NCBI GenBank assembly: GCA_015490395.1
Contig: WFXX01000074.1
Location: 1-22,249, forward strand
DNA from: Gammaproteobacteria bacterium
GTDB taxonomy: Bacteria; Pseudomonadota; Gammaproteobacteria; DRLM01
Direction: 5' to 3'
Length of the DNA: 22,249 bases
Made by a program: the position numbers and the translations under genes. Below are positions 7,689 to 15,251 of the stretch, piece by piece. The notes beneath the pieces are model-generated. The model ran no database searches. It saw nothing but the letters and a program-made list of their open reading frames with translations, and had not been told where the DNA came from. The stretch's first letter is position 1, and each line of letters starts with the position of its first letter.

Positions 7689-8075
7689 TCAGCCTCCCCG
7701 GGAGCCACGCGGGCCCCCTTTGCCTTCTTCGGCCGTCCGGCCTGCCCCTTGAGCCGGAACCGCCGCCCGGCGCAGCCCCTCGAGCAGCGCCTCGGCCAAC
7801 CCCACGCCACGCCCGCGGCTCAGCGTCAGGGCTAGCTGCCTATCGAAGAGCTCCTGATAGAGCCGGCCCCGCTCGCCCCCGAAGATGCTATCCGTGGGTG
7901 CAGCCTCACGCATGGCCCGGATAAGTGATTGCAGGAACAGCGCCTCGAACTGTCGAGCCACCTCGGGCAGGACCTCGGCCGCATCCCGCCGGGCCAGGCG
8001 CCGCAGCCCCGCCAGGTCCGCCAGGTCGGTGTAGACCCCGACCGGAGGCACCCCCCCGCCAGGCAGGCCGCTCAC
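7689..8075 (-). CDS. flgJ: Rod-binding/capping protein FlgJ, single-domain form
   Basis: 128 residues matching only the N-terminal rod-binding domain of FlgJ. The conserved segment EVARQFEALFLQSLIRAMREA is near residues 38-58, followed by GGERGRLYQELFDRQLALTLS. The C-terminal peptidoglycan hydrolase domain of enteric FlgJ is absent; the protein ends in a low-complexity Gly/Arg-rich tail. FlgJ caps the growing rod in the periplasm. In species with short FlgJ a separate muramidase is needed; none is visible in this window. It starts with GTG overlapping the flgI stop (GTGA), indicating coupling, and flgK starts 2 bp after its stop. Confidence 0.9.
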   Translation of the reverse strand: MSGLPGGGVPPVGVYTDLADLAGLRRLARRDAAEVLPEVARQFEALFLQSLIRAMREAAPTDSIFGGERGRLYQELFDRQLALTLSRGRGVGLAEALLEGLRRAAVPAQGAGRTAEEGKGGPRGSRGG

Positions 8076-9193
8076 AGGACCACCAGCTCCGCCCGCAGGG
8101 CCCCGGCCTCGCGCAGGGCCTCCAGGATGGCCACCAGGTCACCGGGGGCCGCGCCCACCCGGTTGACCGCCTCCACGATCTGGGCCAGCGTCACGCCCTC
8201 CGGGAAGAGGAACATGTGCGCCTTCTCCTCTTCCACCTGGATGCTGGACTCTGGGACCCGCGCCGTCTCGCCCTGCGAGAAGGGCGCCGGCTGGCTGACC
8301 CGGGTGCGCTCGGTGATGGTCACGGTGAGGTTCCCGTGGGAGACGGCCGCCGCCGTCACCCGCACGTGGGAGCCGATGACCACCGTCCCGGTGCGGGAGC
8401 TCACCACCACCCGCGCGGGGGCCTCGCCAGGCTCCAGGGTCAGGTTCTCCAGCACCGACAGGAAGGCCACCTGCTGTCCCGGATCCCGAGGCGCGTGCAC
8501 CTGCACCGAGACCGCGTCCAGGGCCCGCGCCGTGCCCGGCCCGATGGCATCGTTGATGGCATCGGCCACGCGCCGGGCCGTGGTGAAGTCGGGGCGGTGC
8601 AGATTGAAGATCACGGTCCCGTCGCTAGCCAGGGTCGTGGGCGCGGGGCGCTCCACCAAGGCCCCGTTAGGAATGCGCCCCACGCTAGGCACGTTCACCG
8701 TTACCCGAGAGCCGTCGGCCCCTTCCACCCCCAGGCCGCCCACCACGAGATCTCCCTGGGCCACCGCGTAGACTTTGCCGTCGATGCCTCGCAGGGGCGT
8801 CATCAGTAGGGTCCCGCCCCGCAGGCTCTTGGCGTTGCCCAAGGAAGAGACCGTGACGTCGATGCGCTGCCCCGGCTTGGCGAAGGGCGGTAGCTCGGCG
8901 TGCACTGCCACGGCAGCCACGTTCTTGAGCTGCAGGTTAGTACCCGGTGGGATGGTGATCCCGAACTGCCGGAGCATGCTATCCAGGCTCTGCACGGTGA
9001 AGGGGACCTGGGTGGTGCGATCGCCGGTGCCATCCAGCCCCACCACCAACCCGTAGCCCACTAGCTGGTTGGGCCGGACCCCGGCCACCGAGGCGACGTC
9101 CTTGATGCGCTCCGCCGAGGCCCCTTCCCAGGTCAAGACCATGGCGAGAGCCAGGATCAGGCCTGCTAGCTGCTGCATCCGGTCGAGACCCAT
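8072..9193 (-). CDS. flgI: Flagellar P-ring protein FlgI
   Basis: 373 residues from ATG 9193, chosen over a longer open frame because AGGAGG lies 7 nt upstream and the protein then begins with a good signal peptide (hydrophobic LAGLILALAMVL, cleavage likely after GASA). Mature sequence ERIKDVASVAGVRPNQLVGYGLVVGLDGTGD is the hallmark FlgI N-terminus, and VPLAQIVEAVNR-like and GDLVAILEALREAGAL segments close the protein. FlgI assembles the periplasmic P-ring around the rod in the peptidoglycan layer, a Gram-negative feature. It lies 19 bp after flgH and overlaps flgJ by 4 bp. Confidence 0.96.
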   Translation of the reverse strand: MGLDRMQQLAGLILALAMVLTWEGASAERIKDVASVAGVRPNQLVGYGLVVGLDGTGDRTTQVPFTVQSLDSMLRQFGITIPPGTNLQLKNVAAVAVHAELPPFAKPGQRIDVTVSSLGNAKSLRGGTLLMTPLRGIDGKVYAVAQGDLVVGGLGVEGADGSRVTVNVPSVGRIPNGALVERPAPTTLASDGTVIFNLHRPDFTTARRVADAINDAIGPGTARALDAVSVQVHAPRDPGQQVAFLSVLENLTLEPGEAPARVVVSSRTGTVVIGSHVRVTAAAVSHGNLTVTITERTRVSQPAPFSQGETARVPESSIQVEEEKAHMFLFPEGVTLAQIVEAVNRVGAAPGDLVAILEALREAGALRAELVVL

Positions 9194-9212
9194 TCCGAAA
9201 CCTCCTTCCCGC

Positions 9213-9899
9213 TCAGAACGGCCACCAGCGGCTGTTGAAGAAGCGGCCCAGCCAGCCCATGCTGTTGGCCCCGGCCAAGGCCCCACGGCCCTCATAGGCG
9301 ATGCGCGCATCTGCCACCTGAGTGGAGAGCACCGTGTTGTCCGCGCGGATATCCGCCGGCCGGACGATACCGTAGAGGCGCACGTACTCGTCCCCCTGGT
9401 TGATCCGCAGCCGCTTCTGGCCGCGCACCACCAGGTTGCCGTTAGGTAGGACCCGAACCACGGTCACCGTGATCCGGCCTTCCAGCCTGTTGCTTAGGCT
9501 GCTGTCCCCCTTACCCGAGAAGCTGCGCTTGGACTCCACCTGGACGCCCAACGACAGGTCCACCCCGCCGGGGCCATTCGTGCTGAGCTTATTGCCCAAC
9601 AGGAGAGGCTCGGCCAGGTCCACCTGCTGCTCCTTGCTGGTGGTGGTGGTGGCACTCTTGGTGGCCGTGGTCCGCTCCACCAGGACAATGGTGAGGATGT
9701 CCCCCACCTGCCGCGCCTTGAGGTCCTGGAACAGGGCAAGCCCTGCCCTCTCCCGGTAGAGAGAGCCTGGGCTCACCGGGGGGGGCTCGGCCACCTCCGG
9801 CAGCGTCGGAGACCAGTCCTCCGCGCCGGACCCCGGGACGGTGGCGCAACCGCCGAGGGCAACCAGGGCGGGAATCAGGATCCAGGCGGGCCGTCTCAT
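9213..9899 (-). CDS. flgH: Flagellar L-ring lipoprotein FlgH
   Basis: 228 residues, typical for FlgH. The N-terminus has a lipoprotein signal: hydrophobic WILIPALVALGGC with lipobox LGGC and the lipidated Cys at about residue 18. The conserved body includes GSLYRERAGLALFQDLKARQVGDILTIVLVERT, RITVTVVRVLPNGNLVVRG and YEGRGALAGANSMGWLGRFF. FlgH forms the outer-membrane L-ring bushing, confirming a diderm host. The gene starts 8 bp after flgG and is followed closely by flgI. Confidence 0.97.
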   Translation of the reverse strand: MRRPAWILIPALVALGGCATVPGSGAEDWSPTLPEVAEPPPVSPGSLYRERAGLALFQDLKARQVGDILTIVLVERTTATKSATTTTSKEQQVDLAEPLLLGNKLSTNGPGGVDLSLGVQVESKRSFSGKGDSSLSNRLEGRITVTVVRVLPNGNLVVRGQKRLRINQGDEYVRLYGIVRPADIRADNTVLSTQVADARIAYEGRGALAGANSMGWLGRFFNSRWWPF

Positions 9900-9907
9900 G
9901 GCTCACC

Positions 9908-10693
9908 TCAGCTGTTGTTGATGATGTAGCGGAGCATCTGGTCCGAGGCCTCCACGGCCTTGGAGTTCATCTCGTAGGCCCGCTGGGTCTCGATCATGCT
10001 CACCAGCTCCTGCACCACGTTGACGTTGGAGGTCTCCACCGCCCCCTGCACCAGCTGGCCCAATCCGTTGACCCCCGGCGTCCCGGTCTGGGGGCTGCCC
10101 GAGGCCGAGGACTCCAGGAACAGATTCTCGCCCATGGGCTGGAGCCCGGCCGGATTGATGAAGTCAGCAAGTTGCAGCTGCCCCACCTGGCTGGGGTCCG
10201 GCTGGCCGGGCAGACGCACGCTCACCGTCCCGTCGGAGCCGATGGTGATGCTCTGGGCGTTGGACGGGATGGTGATGGCCGGCTGCACCGGGTAGCCGCT
10301 GGCCGTCACCAACTGGCCTTGGGCATCCACTTGAAAGGACCCGTCTCGCGTGTAGGCCAGGGTCCCATCGGGCAAGAGCACCTGGAAGAACCCCCGACCC
10401 TGGATGGCCACGTCAAAGGGGTTGTCCGTCTGGGCAATGTTGCCTTGGCTGAAGAGCTTGGCCGTGGCCACCGCTCGCACCCCTGTGCCCAGCATCAGAC
10501 CCGAGGGGAGCTGGGTCACCTGGGAGGACTGGGCACCCACTTGGCGCACGTTCTGATACAGCAGATCCTGGAAGGTGGCTCGACCCCGCTTGTAGGCGTG
10601 GGTGTTGACGTTGGCCAGGTTGTTGGCGATGACAGACATGCGCAGCTGCTGCGCCTCGAGGCCGGTCTTGGCCACCCACAGCGCCTGGTTCAT
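9908..10693 (-). CDS. flgG: Flagellar distal rod protein FlgG
   Basis: 261 residues from ATG 10693, the standard FlgG length. A longer frame exists upstream, but the AGGAGG-rich leader immediately before 10693 and family alignment (MNQALWVAKTGLEAQQ) favour this start. The D0 rod motif ANNLANVNTHAYKRGRATFQDLLYQ and C-terminal VNVVQELVSMIETQRAYEMNSKAVEASDQMLRYI are diagnostic of FlgG. It builds the distal rod and is exported by the type III system. Its ribosome binding site sits just before the previous flgF stop at 10729, with no overlap. Confidence 0.97.
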   Translation of the reverse strand: MNQALWVAKTGLEAQQLRMSVIANNLANVNTHAYKRGRATFQDLLYQNVRQVGAQSSQVTQLPSGLMLGTGVRAVATAKLFSQGNIAQTDNPFDVAIQGRGFFQVLLPDGTLAYTRDGSFQVDAQGQLVTASGYPVQPAITIPSNAQSITIGSDGTVSVRLPGQPDPSQVGQLQLADFINPAGLQPMGENLFLESSASGSPQTGTPGVNGLGQLVQGAVETSNVNVVQELVSMIETQRAYEMNSKAVEASDQMLRYIINNS

Positions 10694-10728
10694 GCTCTCC
10701 CCTCCTCTCGATTCCCGAGCCGCGCTCC

Positions 10729-11469
10729 TCAAGCCATGCGCAGAAGCTGGGCGGAGGCGGCGTCGTTCTCCCGCGCCGTCTTCATCATGCGCACCTGCAG
10801 CTCGAAGCGACGTGCCAGCTCCAGCATCTGCACCATGGCTTCCACGGCGTTGACGTTGCTCGACTCCAGCACCCCGCTGGCCAGGCGTACCCCGGCATCG
10901 GGCTCGGCCTCGCCCCGATCCCGCAGTCTGAGCAGTCCGTCTGGACCCTTGACCAGTCGGCGCGGGTCGGGATCAACCAGGCGGATGCGATCCACCACGG
11001 CCAGGGCGTTGGCCCCCTGCCCCAAGGGGACCACGCTGATGGTCCCATCCGCGCCGATGACCAACTGCTCGTGCGGCGGCAGGGCGATGGGGCCAGCGTT
11101 GCCCAGCACCGGATGGCCGGCCCCAGTGAGCAGGCGACCGAGCTCATCCACCCGCAGGTCTCCCGCGCGGGTGTAGGCCTCACCCCCGTCCGGGGCCTGA
11201 ACCGCGATCCACCCACGCCCCTGCACCGCCACGTCGAGCTCCCGGCCGGTGGCGACCAGTGGGCCCGCGCTGAGGTCGGCAGCGGTACCAGCCAGACGGG
11301 CGTCTACGCGGGTGGGCCAGCCCCCTCCGGGGACGGCGCTGGCCTCGAACAGGGCCACGTCCGCCCGAAAACCGGTGGTGCTGACATTGGCCAGGTTATT
11401 GGCCACCACCGCCTGGGCAAGCTGCGCCCCAGCGGCGCCGTTCATGGCCACGTAGAGCAGGCGGTCCAC
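10729..11469 (-). CDS. flgF: Flagellar proximal rod protein FlgF
   Basis: 246 residues beginning at a GTG (11467-11469) with GAGG 8 nt upstream. N-terminus RLLYVAMNGAAGAQLAQAVVANNLANVSTTGF has the rod-protein D0 signature, and the C-terminus SSNVNAVEAMVQMLELARRFELQVRMMKTA is typical of FlgF/FlgG. Position between flgE and flgG and the length separate it from FlgG. FlgF forms part of the rod, exported through the flagellar apparatus. Ten bp after flgE. Confidence 0.95.
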   Translation of the reverse strand: MDRLLYVAMNGAAGAQLAQAVVANNLANVSTTGFRADVALFEASAVPGGGWPTRVDARLAGTAADLSAGPLVATGRELDVAVQGRGWIAVQAPDGGEAYTRAGDLRVDELGRLLTGAGHPVLGNAGPIALPPHEQLVIGADGTISVVPLGQGANALAVVDRIRLVDPDPRRLVKGPDGLLRLRDRGEAEPDAGVRLASGVLESSNVNAVEAMVQMLELARRFELQVRMMKTARENDAASAQLLRMA

Positions 11470-11479
11470 GGCTCAGCCC

Positions 11480-12697
11480 TCAGCGGATGTTGATGATGGT
11501 CTGCGTGATGGTATCGGCGGTCCGGATGATCTGCGCGTTGGCCTGGAAGTTGCGCTGCGCGGTGATCATGTTCACGAGTTCGGCTGACATGTCCACGTTG
11601 GAGCCCTCGAGGGCCCCCGACTGGATCACGCCCAGGCTGGAAGTCCCCGGCGCGCCGATGAGCGGGGGGCCAGAGTCGTAGCTCTCCGCCCACGAGCTGT
11701 CACCGAGCTGCCGCAGGCCCTGCACGTTGGCAAAGTTCGCCAGCACCACCTGGCCCAGGGTGCGGGACTGGCCGTTGGTGAAGCGCGCCAGCACCACGCC
11801 GTTGTCCGAGATGTCCACCCCGCTCAGGCGCCCGGTGGTGTAGCCGTCCTGGGACAGGTCGTTGACCCCAAACTGGCTCCCGTACTGTGTGGTGGGCGAC
11901 TTGCCGTTGTAGTCCAGGGTCAGAACCAGGTCATCGGCCCCAGCCACCGGAAAGGGATCGTAAGTGATCTTGCCGGTGGACGGCGACTGGATGCTGCCGT
12001 CGGTGCCGAAGACGATGGTGCCAGTGCTGCTGGGGGTGGCCTGGGTGCCGTCGATGTACAGATAAGTCTCCCACGTGTTCGGTGCGGACTTGCGGAAGTA
12101 GATAGTGGCCAGATGCGGCCTGCCCAGGGAATCGTAGATGGTCAGTGAGGTGGAGTTGTTGTAGCTCCTGGGGTTGTTGATATCAAAAGGCGGCGGCACC
12201 GAGGCCTGGGCATCCAGGTTCACCCCAACCCCCACCTCCGAGGTAGCCCTGGGGGCGATGTTAGAGGTATCGAGCTGCAGCGGGCCGATGGCCCCGGTCA
12301 CGGCCCCGCTGGTATCGGCCAGGTAGCCGGTCAGGCGCTGACCCTTGGCGTTGACGATATAGCCGTTACGATCCACCCCGAAGGCGCCGGCCCGCGTGTA
12401 GACCACCGCCCCCTGGTCATCCAGCCGGAAAAAGCCTCGGCCATTGATTGCCAGGTCGAGCCCGCTGCTCGTGAAGGTGATGTTCCCCTGACTGAACTCC
12501 TGGCGCACGGCGGCCACCCGCACGCCAGAGCCGATGGCCTCGCTGACCGTCCCGAGGCCAGCCACAGCATAGATATCCTCGAACTCGGCACGGGCCCTTT
12601 TGAAGCCCGTGGTGCTGGCATTGGCTACGTTATTGCCGATGACCCGCAGCTCGGCGGCTGCGGCGTTGAGTCCGCTCAGGGCGATACGAAAGGGCAT
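11480..12697 (-). CDS. flgE: Flagellar hook protein FlgE
   Basis: 405 residues, near the common length for FlgE. N-terminal D0 segment MPFRIALSGLNAAAAELRVI with GNNVANASTTGFKRARAEFEDIYA, and C-terminal GSNVDMSAELVNMITAQRNFQANAQIIRTADTITQTIINI, are diagnostic. The middle (about 140-330) is the variable, surface-exposed hook region and includes SLTIYDSLGRPH, a segment common in FlgE. FlgE polymerises into the hook under the FlgD cap. ATG 12697 is preceded by GAGGAG; the gene begins 34 bp after flgD and ends 10 bp before flgF. Confidence 0.97.
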   Translation of the reverse strand: MPFRIALSGLNAAAAELRVIGNNVANASTTGFKRARAEFEDIYAVAGLGTVSEAIGSGVRVAAVRQEFSQGNITFTSSGLDLAINGRGFFRLDDQGAVVYTRAGAFGVDRNGYIVNAKGQRLTGYLADTSGAVTGAIGPLQLDTSNIAPRATSEVGVGVNLDAQASVPPPFDINNPRSYNNSTSLTIYDSLGRPHLATIYFRKSAPNTWETYLYIDGTQATPSSTGTIVFGTDGSIQSPSTGKITYDPFPVAGADDLVLTLDYNGKSPTTQYGSQFGVNDLSQDGYTTGRLSGVDISDNGVVLARFTNGQSRTLGQVVLANFANVQGLRQLGDSSWAESYDSGPPLIGAPGTSSLGVIQSGALEGSNVDMSAELVNMITAQRNFQANAQIIRTADTITQTIINIR

Positions 12698-12731
12698 GAT
12701 CCGTCTCCTCTCTCGAAACCGTCGCGCTTAC

Positions 12732-13409
12732 TTAGAAGATCTGCCGGACCTTGGCCAGGCTCACCTGATCGCCATTGGCGAGCACCAACCGCACCCCCTC
12801 CTCCCCGCCCAAGGCAACGGCGCGCACACGCGCCAACCGGTAGCCCTCGAGAGCCTGCATCTGGCCATCAATCCGCGCCTGGGCCTCGAAACGGTAGGTG
12901 CCGGGGGCAACCGGCTCGCCGGCCTCGTCGGTGCCGTCCCAGCTGAAGGAGGTCAGGCCCGCGGGGCGGCTCCCAAGCTCCAGACGCCTAATCAGCTGCC
13001 CCGAGGCATCCAGCACCCGTACCACCACCTGGCCGGAGCTGGCTGGCACATCCACTGCCCCACGAGCGCCGCCGCGGCTCTCTAGCTCCAGCACGCTGCC
13101 GGGGACCGTGACCTCGCGGCCCACCATGGCTGCCGCCTGCAGCGCGCGCGCCGCGGCCAGGGCGTCGGCCAGCTTGGCGAAGGAGGCGGTTAGCTCCTGG
13201 ATGCCCTTGACGGAGGAGAACTGGGCCATCTGGGCCAGGAACTGGCCATTCTCGAGGGGCTGGAGGGGGCTCTGCATGCGCAGCTGCGTGGTCATGAGCT
13301 TCAGGAAGTCCTCCTGGCCCAGGGTGTCCTTGGGCCGGCGCCGCTCCCGTGCCTTGGGGTCGGCGATGCCGAGCTCCTGCATCAGGCGAGTATCGAAGAC
13401 GACCTCCAT
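12732..13409 (-). CDS. flgD: Hook-capping (scaffolding) protein FlgD
   Basis: 225 residues. The conserved N-terminal capping domain reads LGQEDFLKLMTTQLRMQSPLQPLENGQFLAQMAQFSSVKGIQEL (about 30-73). The rest has the FlgD Ig-like/Tudor region, including SWDGTDEAGEPVAPGTYRFEAQA near 155-177. FlgD caps the growing hook and is discarded after hook completion. Located between flgC (13-bp gap) and flgE, as in the canonical operon. Confidence 0.95.
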   Translation of the reverse strand: MEVVFDTRLMQELGIADPKARERRRPKDTLGQEDFLKLMTTQLRMQSPLQPLENGQFLAQMAQFSSVKGIQELTASFAKLADALAAARALQAAAMVGREVTVPGSVLELESRGGARGAVDVPASSGQVVVRVLDASGQLIRRLELGSRPAGLTSFSWDGTDEAGEPVAPGTYRFEAQARIDGQMQALEGYRLARVRAVALGGEEGVRLVLANGDQVSLAKVRQIF

Positions 13410-13422
13410 GGCATCATCTCCT

Positions 13423-13836
13423 TCACTGGCCCAGACGCAGGGTTTGGAGCAACAGCTGCCTGGAGGTTTTGAGGACCTCCACGTTGTTCTGGTAGGCCCT
13501 GGAGGCGGCGATCATGTCGGCCATGGCCTCCACGGGGTTGACATTGGCCAAGTAGACGTAGCCGTCGGCATCTGCCAACGGGTGATCGGGCCAATAGCGG
13601 CGGGGCACCGGGTCGGGGCTTTGCAACACACCGGCGACCCGCACCCCCTGCGCGGGGCCCTGGGGGCGGAAGGGGTCCAACAGCGCCTGGAACAGGGGCA
13701 CCCGGGCCCGGTAGGCCTCTCGCTCGCTGCCGGCGACAGTGCCGGCGTTGGCCAGGTTGCTGGCAACCGTGTTGAGGCGCACCGACTGTGCGGTCAACGC
13801 GCTGCCGGCGATGTCGAAGATGCCCAGCAGGCTCAT
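13423..13836 (-). CDS. flgC: Flagellar proximal rod protein FlgC
   Basis: 137 residues from ATG 13836, which overlaps the flgB stop codon (ATGA). N-terminus MSLLGIFDIAGSALTAQSVRLNTVASNLANAGT is the FlgC D0 helix; the conserved middle PDHPLADADGYVYLANVNPVEAMADMIAASRAYQNNVEVL and C-terminal helix match the family. FlgC forms part of the proximal rod with FlgB and FlgF. The open frame continues upstream, but that part is an out-of-frame reading of flgB. Confidence 0.96.
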   Translation of the reverse strand: MSLLGIFDIAGSALTAQSVRLNTVASNLANAGTVAGSEREAYRARVPLFQALLDPFRPQGPAQGVRVAGVLQSPDPVPRRYWPDHPLADADGYVYLANVNPVEAMADMIAASRAYQNNVEVLKTSRQLLLQTLRLGQ

Positions 13837-14237
13837 CGCGACTGCCCTCCCTTGATGGCCGTCAGGAGCCCCTTGACCTGTCCGTTGAGGAACCGCAGGG
13901 CCGCGGCGTGCATCACCGAGTTGCGGGCGAAGGCCGCCTGCTCCAGGGGGAGAGAGACGGTGTTGCCGTCGCGGCTGGGCTGCAGGGGCACCCGATAGGC
14001 CAGCTCCACCGCCAGGCCATCTCCGCCGCCTGCCAGGTGCCGGGGATGGGTGGTGCGCAGGCGCACCCCGCCACCGTCCAAGGCCTGCCGCAGGGCGGCA
14101 CGGAAGTCCAGGTCCCGGGCCTTGTAGCCCGGGGTGTCGGCGTTGGCGATGTTGGCCGCCAGCACCCGCGTGCGGTAAGCCCGCAGGCGCAGGGCCGTGG
14201 CGTTGAAGCTGAAGATGCTGTCCAGGTCCAGGGGCAT
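13833..14237 (-). CDS. flgB: Flagellar proximal rod protein FlgB
   Basis: 134 residues, the usual FlgB size. The signature LRAYRTRVLAANIANADTPGYKARDLDFRAAL is at about 18-49, and the C-terminus carries the SVMHAAALRFLNGQVKGLLTAI helix. FlgB is the rod subunit nearest the MS-ring. First gene of the rod-hook operon: a GGAGGAGG ribosome binding site lies directly upstream of ATG 14237, and a sigma54 promoter lies about 40 bp upstream. Confidence 0.96.
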   Translation of the reverse strand: MPLDLDSIFSFNATALRLRAYRTRVLAANIANADTPGYKARDLDFRAALRQALDGGGVRLRTTHPRHLAGGGDGLAVELAYRVPLQPSRDGNTVSLPLEQAAFARNSVMHAAALRFLNGQVKGLLTAIKGGQSR

Positions 14238-14275
14238 GACCTCCTCCGGCTACGCGTCCCGACGCACAGGGCAGC

Positions 14276-14291
14276 AGCAAGAGGCATGCCA
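14276..14291 (-). promoter_or_regulatory. Predicted sigma54 promoter of the flgBCDEFGHIJKL operon
   Basis: On the minus strand TGGCATGCCTCTTGCT matches TGGCACG-N4-TTGC[A/T] with one change in the -24 element. GG and GC are 12 nt apart. The predicted start point is near 14265, leaving a 28-nt leader before flgB with its ribosome binding site. Sigma54 control of flgB is the known arrangement in Pseudomonas and Vibrio, through FleR/FlrC-type activators; the activator gene is not in this window. Confidence 0.8.
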
Positions 14292-14334
14292 ACACAGGGG
14301 CGGCCCATGGGGCCGGGGCTTGGCGCGCCCCAAA

Positions 14335-14350
14335 CGGCAAGCGCTTGCCG
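14335..14350. promoter_or_regulatory. Perfect 16-bp palindrome upstream of the flgB sigma54 promoter (candidate activator site)
   Basis: CGGCAAGCGCTTGCCG is a perfect inverted repeat about 70-85 bp upstream of the predicted flgB start point, within the distance where sigma54 enhancer-binding proteins bind. It also lies 33 bp after the cheR stop, so it could contribute to a 3'-end structure, but it has no loop or T-run. A half-site CGGCAAG occurs at 4527-4533 (minus), about 54-60 bp upstream of the start point of the other sigma54 promoter. Confidence 0.45.
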
Positions 14351-14382
14351 GTGGAGGCGACCGGGCGGCAGGAGATGGCCCC

Positions 14383-15240
14383 TTAGCGGCGCCGGAAGAG
14401 AAGCCCCCCGCCGGCGCGCACGGCAACGAAACGGTCGGAGTGTGGGGTGGTCGACTCGGTGCCGCCCAGGATCAGGTAGCCGTCCCCTTCCAGCGCCTGG
14501 GCCAGACGGTCCAAGATGTGCCGCTTGCGGGCATTGGAGAAATAAATGAGCACGTTGCGGCAGAAGATCACCTGGAAGGTGCCCAGACGGGCGAAAGGCT
14601 CGAGCAGGTTGAGCTGCTCGAAGCGCACCATGCGCCGCAGCTCCTCCCGCACCCGCATGCGCCCACCCTCCAACCGGAAGAAGCGCTGCAGGCGCTGAGG
14701 GCTCAAGCCGCGGCGCAGGGCCGGGCCGTCGTAGAAACCGGCCTCGGCCTGGGCCAGGATGGTGGGGGAGACGTCCGTGGCCAGGATCTCCACGGGGGGC
14801 AGCGCCCCGGGCCGGGCCTGCCGGAACTCCTCCACCACCATGGCGATGGAATAGGGCTCCTGGCCAGAAGAGCAGGCCGCCGACCAGATGCGCACCCGGG
14901 CAGGCCGCCGCTCGGCCAGCTCCGGGAGGATGGTCTGGCGCAGGGCCTCGTAGGGATAGCGGTCGCGGAACCACTGCGTCTCGTGGGTGGTCATGGCGTC
15001 CACGATCCGCTGCCGCAGACGCGAGCCCGGCTCGCGCCGCGCACGCTCCACCAGGGCCCCGACGGAGGTCAGACCTTCCTCCTCGAGAAGGGGCCGCAGG
15101 CGGCTGACCACTAGGTAGCCCTTGTGCTCTCCTAGCAGGATGCCGCAGGAGCGCTCCAAGTAATCCCGGAAGGCGCGGTACTCCTCGGGGCGAATTTCGG
15201 GCAAGCGGCGCGGCAGCGCGCCGCGGGGGCCTCGGCTCAC
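14383..15240 (-). CDS. cheR: Chemotaxis protein methyltransferase CheR
   Basis: 285 residues starting at GTG 15240, 11 bp after cheV. The N-terminal helical domain (about 15-85) precedes the methyltransferase domain. TTHETQWFRDRYPYEAL near 87-103 is the family's TTNET.FFR motif. WSAACSSGQEPYSIAMV near 124-140 is the SAM-binding loop, and VIFCRNVLIYF near 228-238 is the conserved C-terminal motif. CheR methylates glutamates on chemoreceptors using SAM, setting adaptation. Pairing with cheV next to flgB is the Pseudomonas/Vibrio arrangement; both are probably transcribed from the sigma28 promoter before cheV. Confidence 0.96.
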   Translation of the reverse strand: MSRGPRGALPRRLPEIRPEEYRAFRDYLERSCGILLGEHKGYLVVSRLRPLLEEEGLTSVGALVERARREPGSRLRQRIVDAMTTHETQWFRDRYPYEALRQTILPELAERRPARVRIWSAACSSGQEPYSIAMVVEEFRQARPGALPPVEILATDVSPTILAQAEAGFYDGPALRRGLSPQRLQRFFRLEGGRMRVREELRRMVRFEQLNLLEPFARLGTFQVIFCRNVLIYFSNARKRHILDRLAQALEGDGYLILGGTESTTPHSDRFVAVRAGGGLLFRRR

Positions 15241-15251
15241 GCGGCCCTCCT

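Noticed and set aside
13044..13058. Sigma54-like TGGCACATCCACTGC on the plus strand
   Set aside because: It lies inside flgD in antisense orientation with no plus-strand gene downstream; a chance match.
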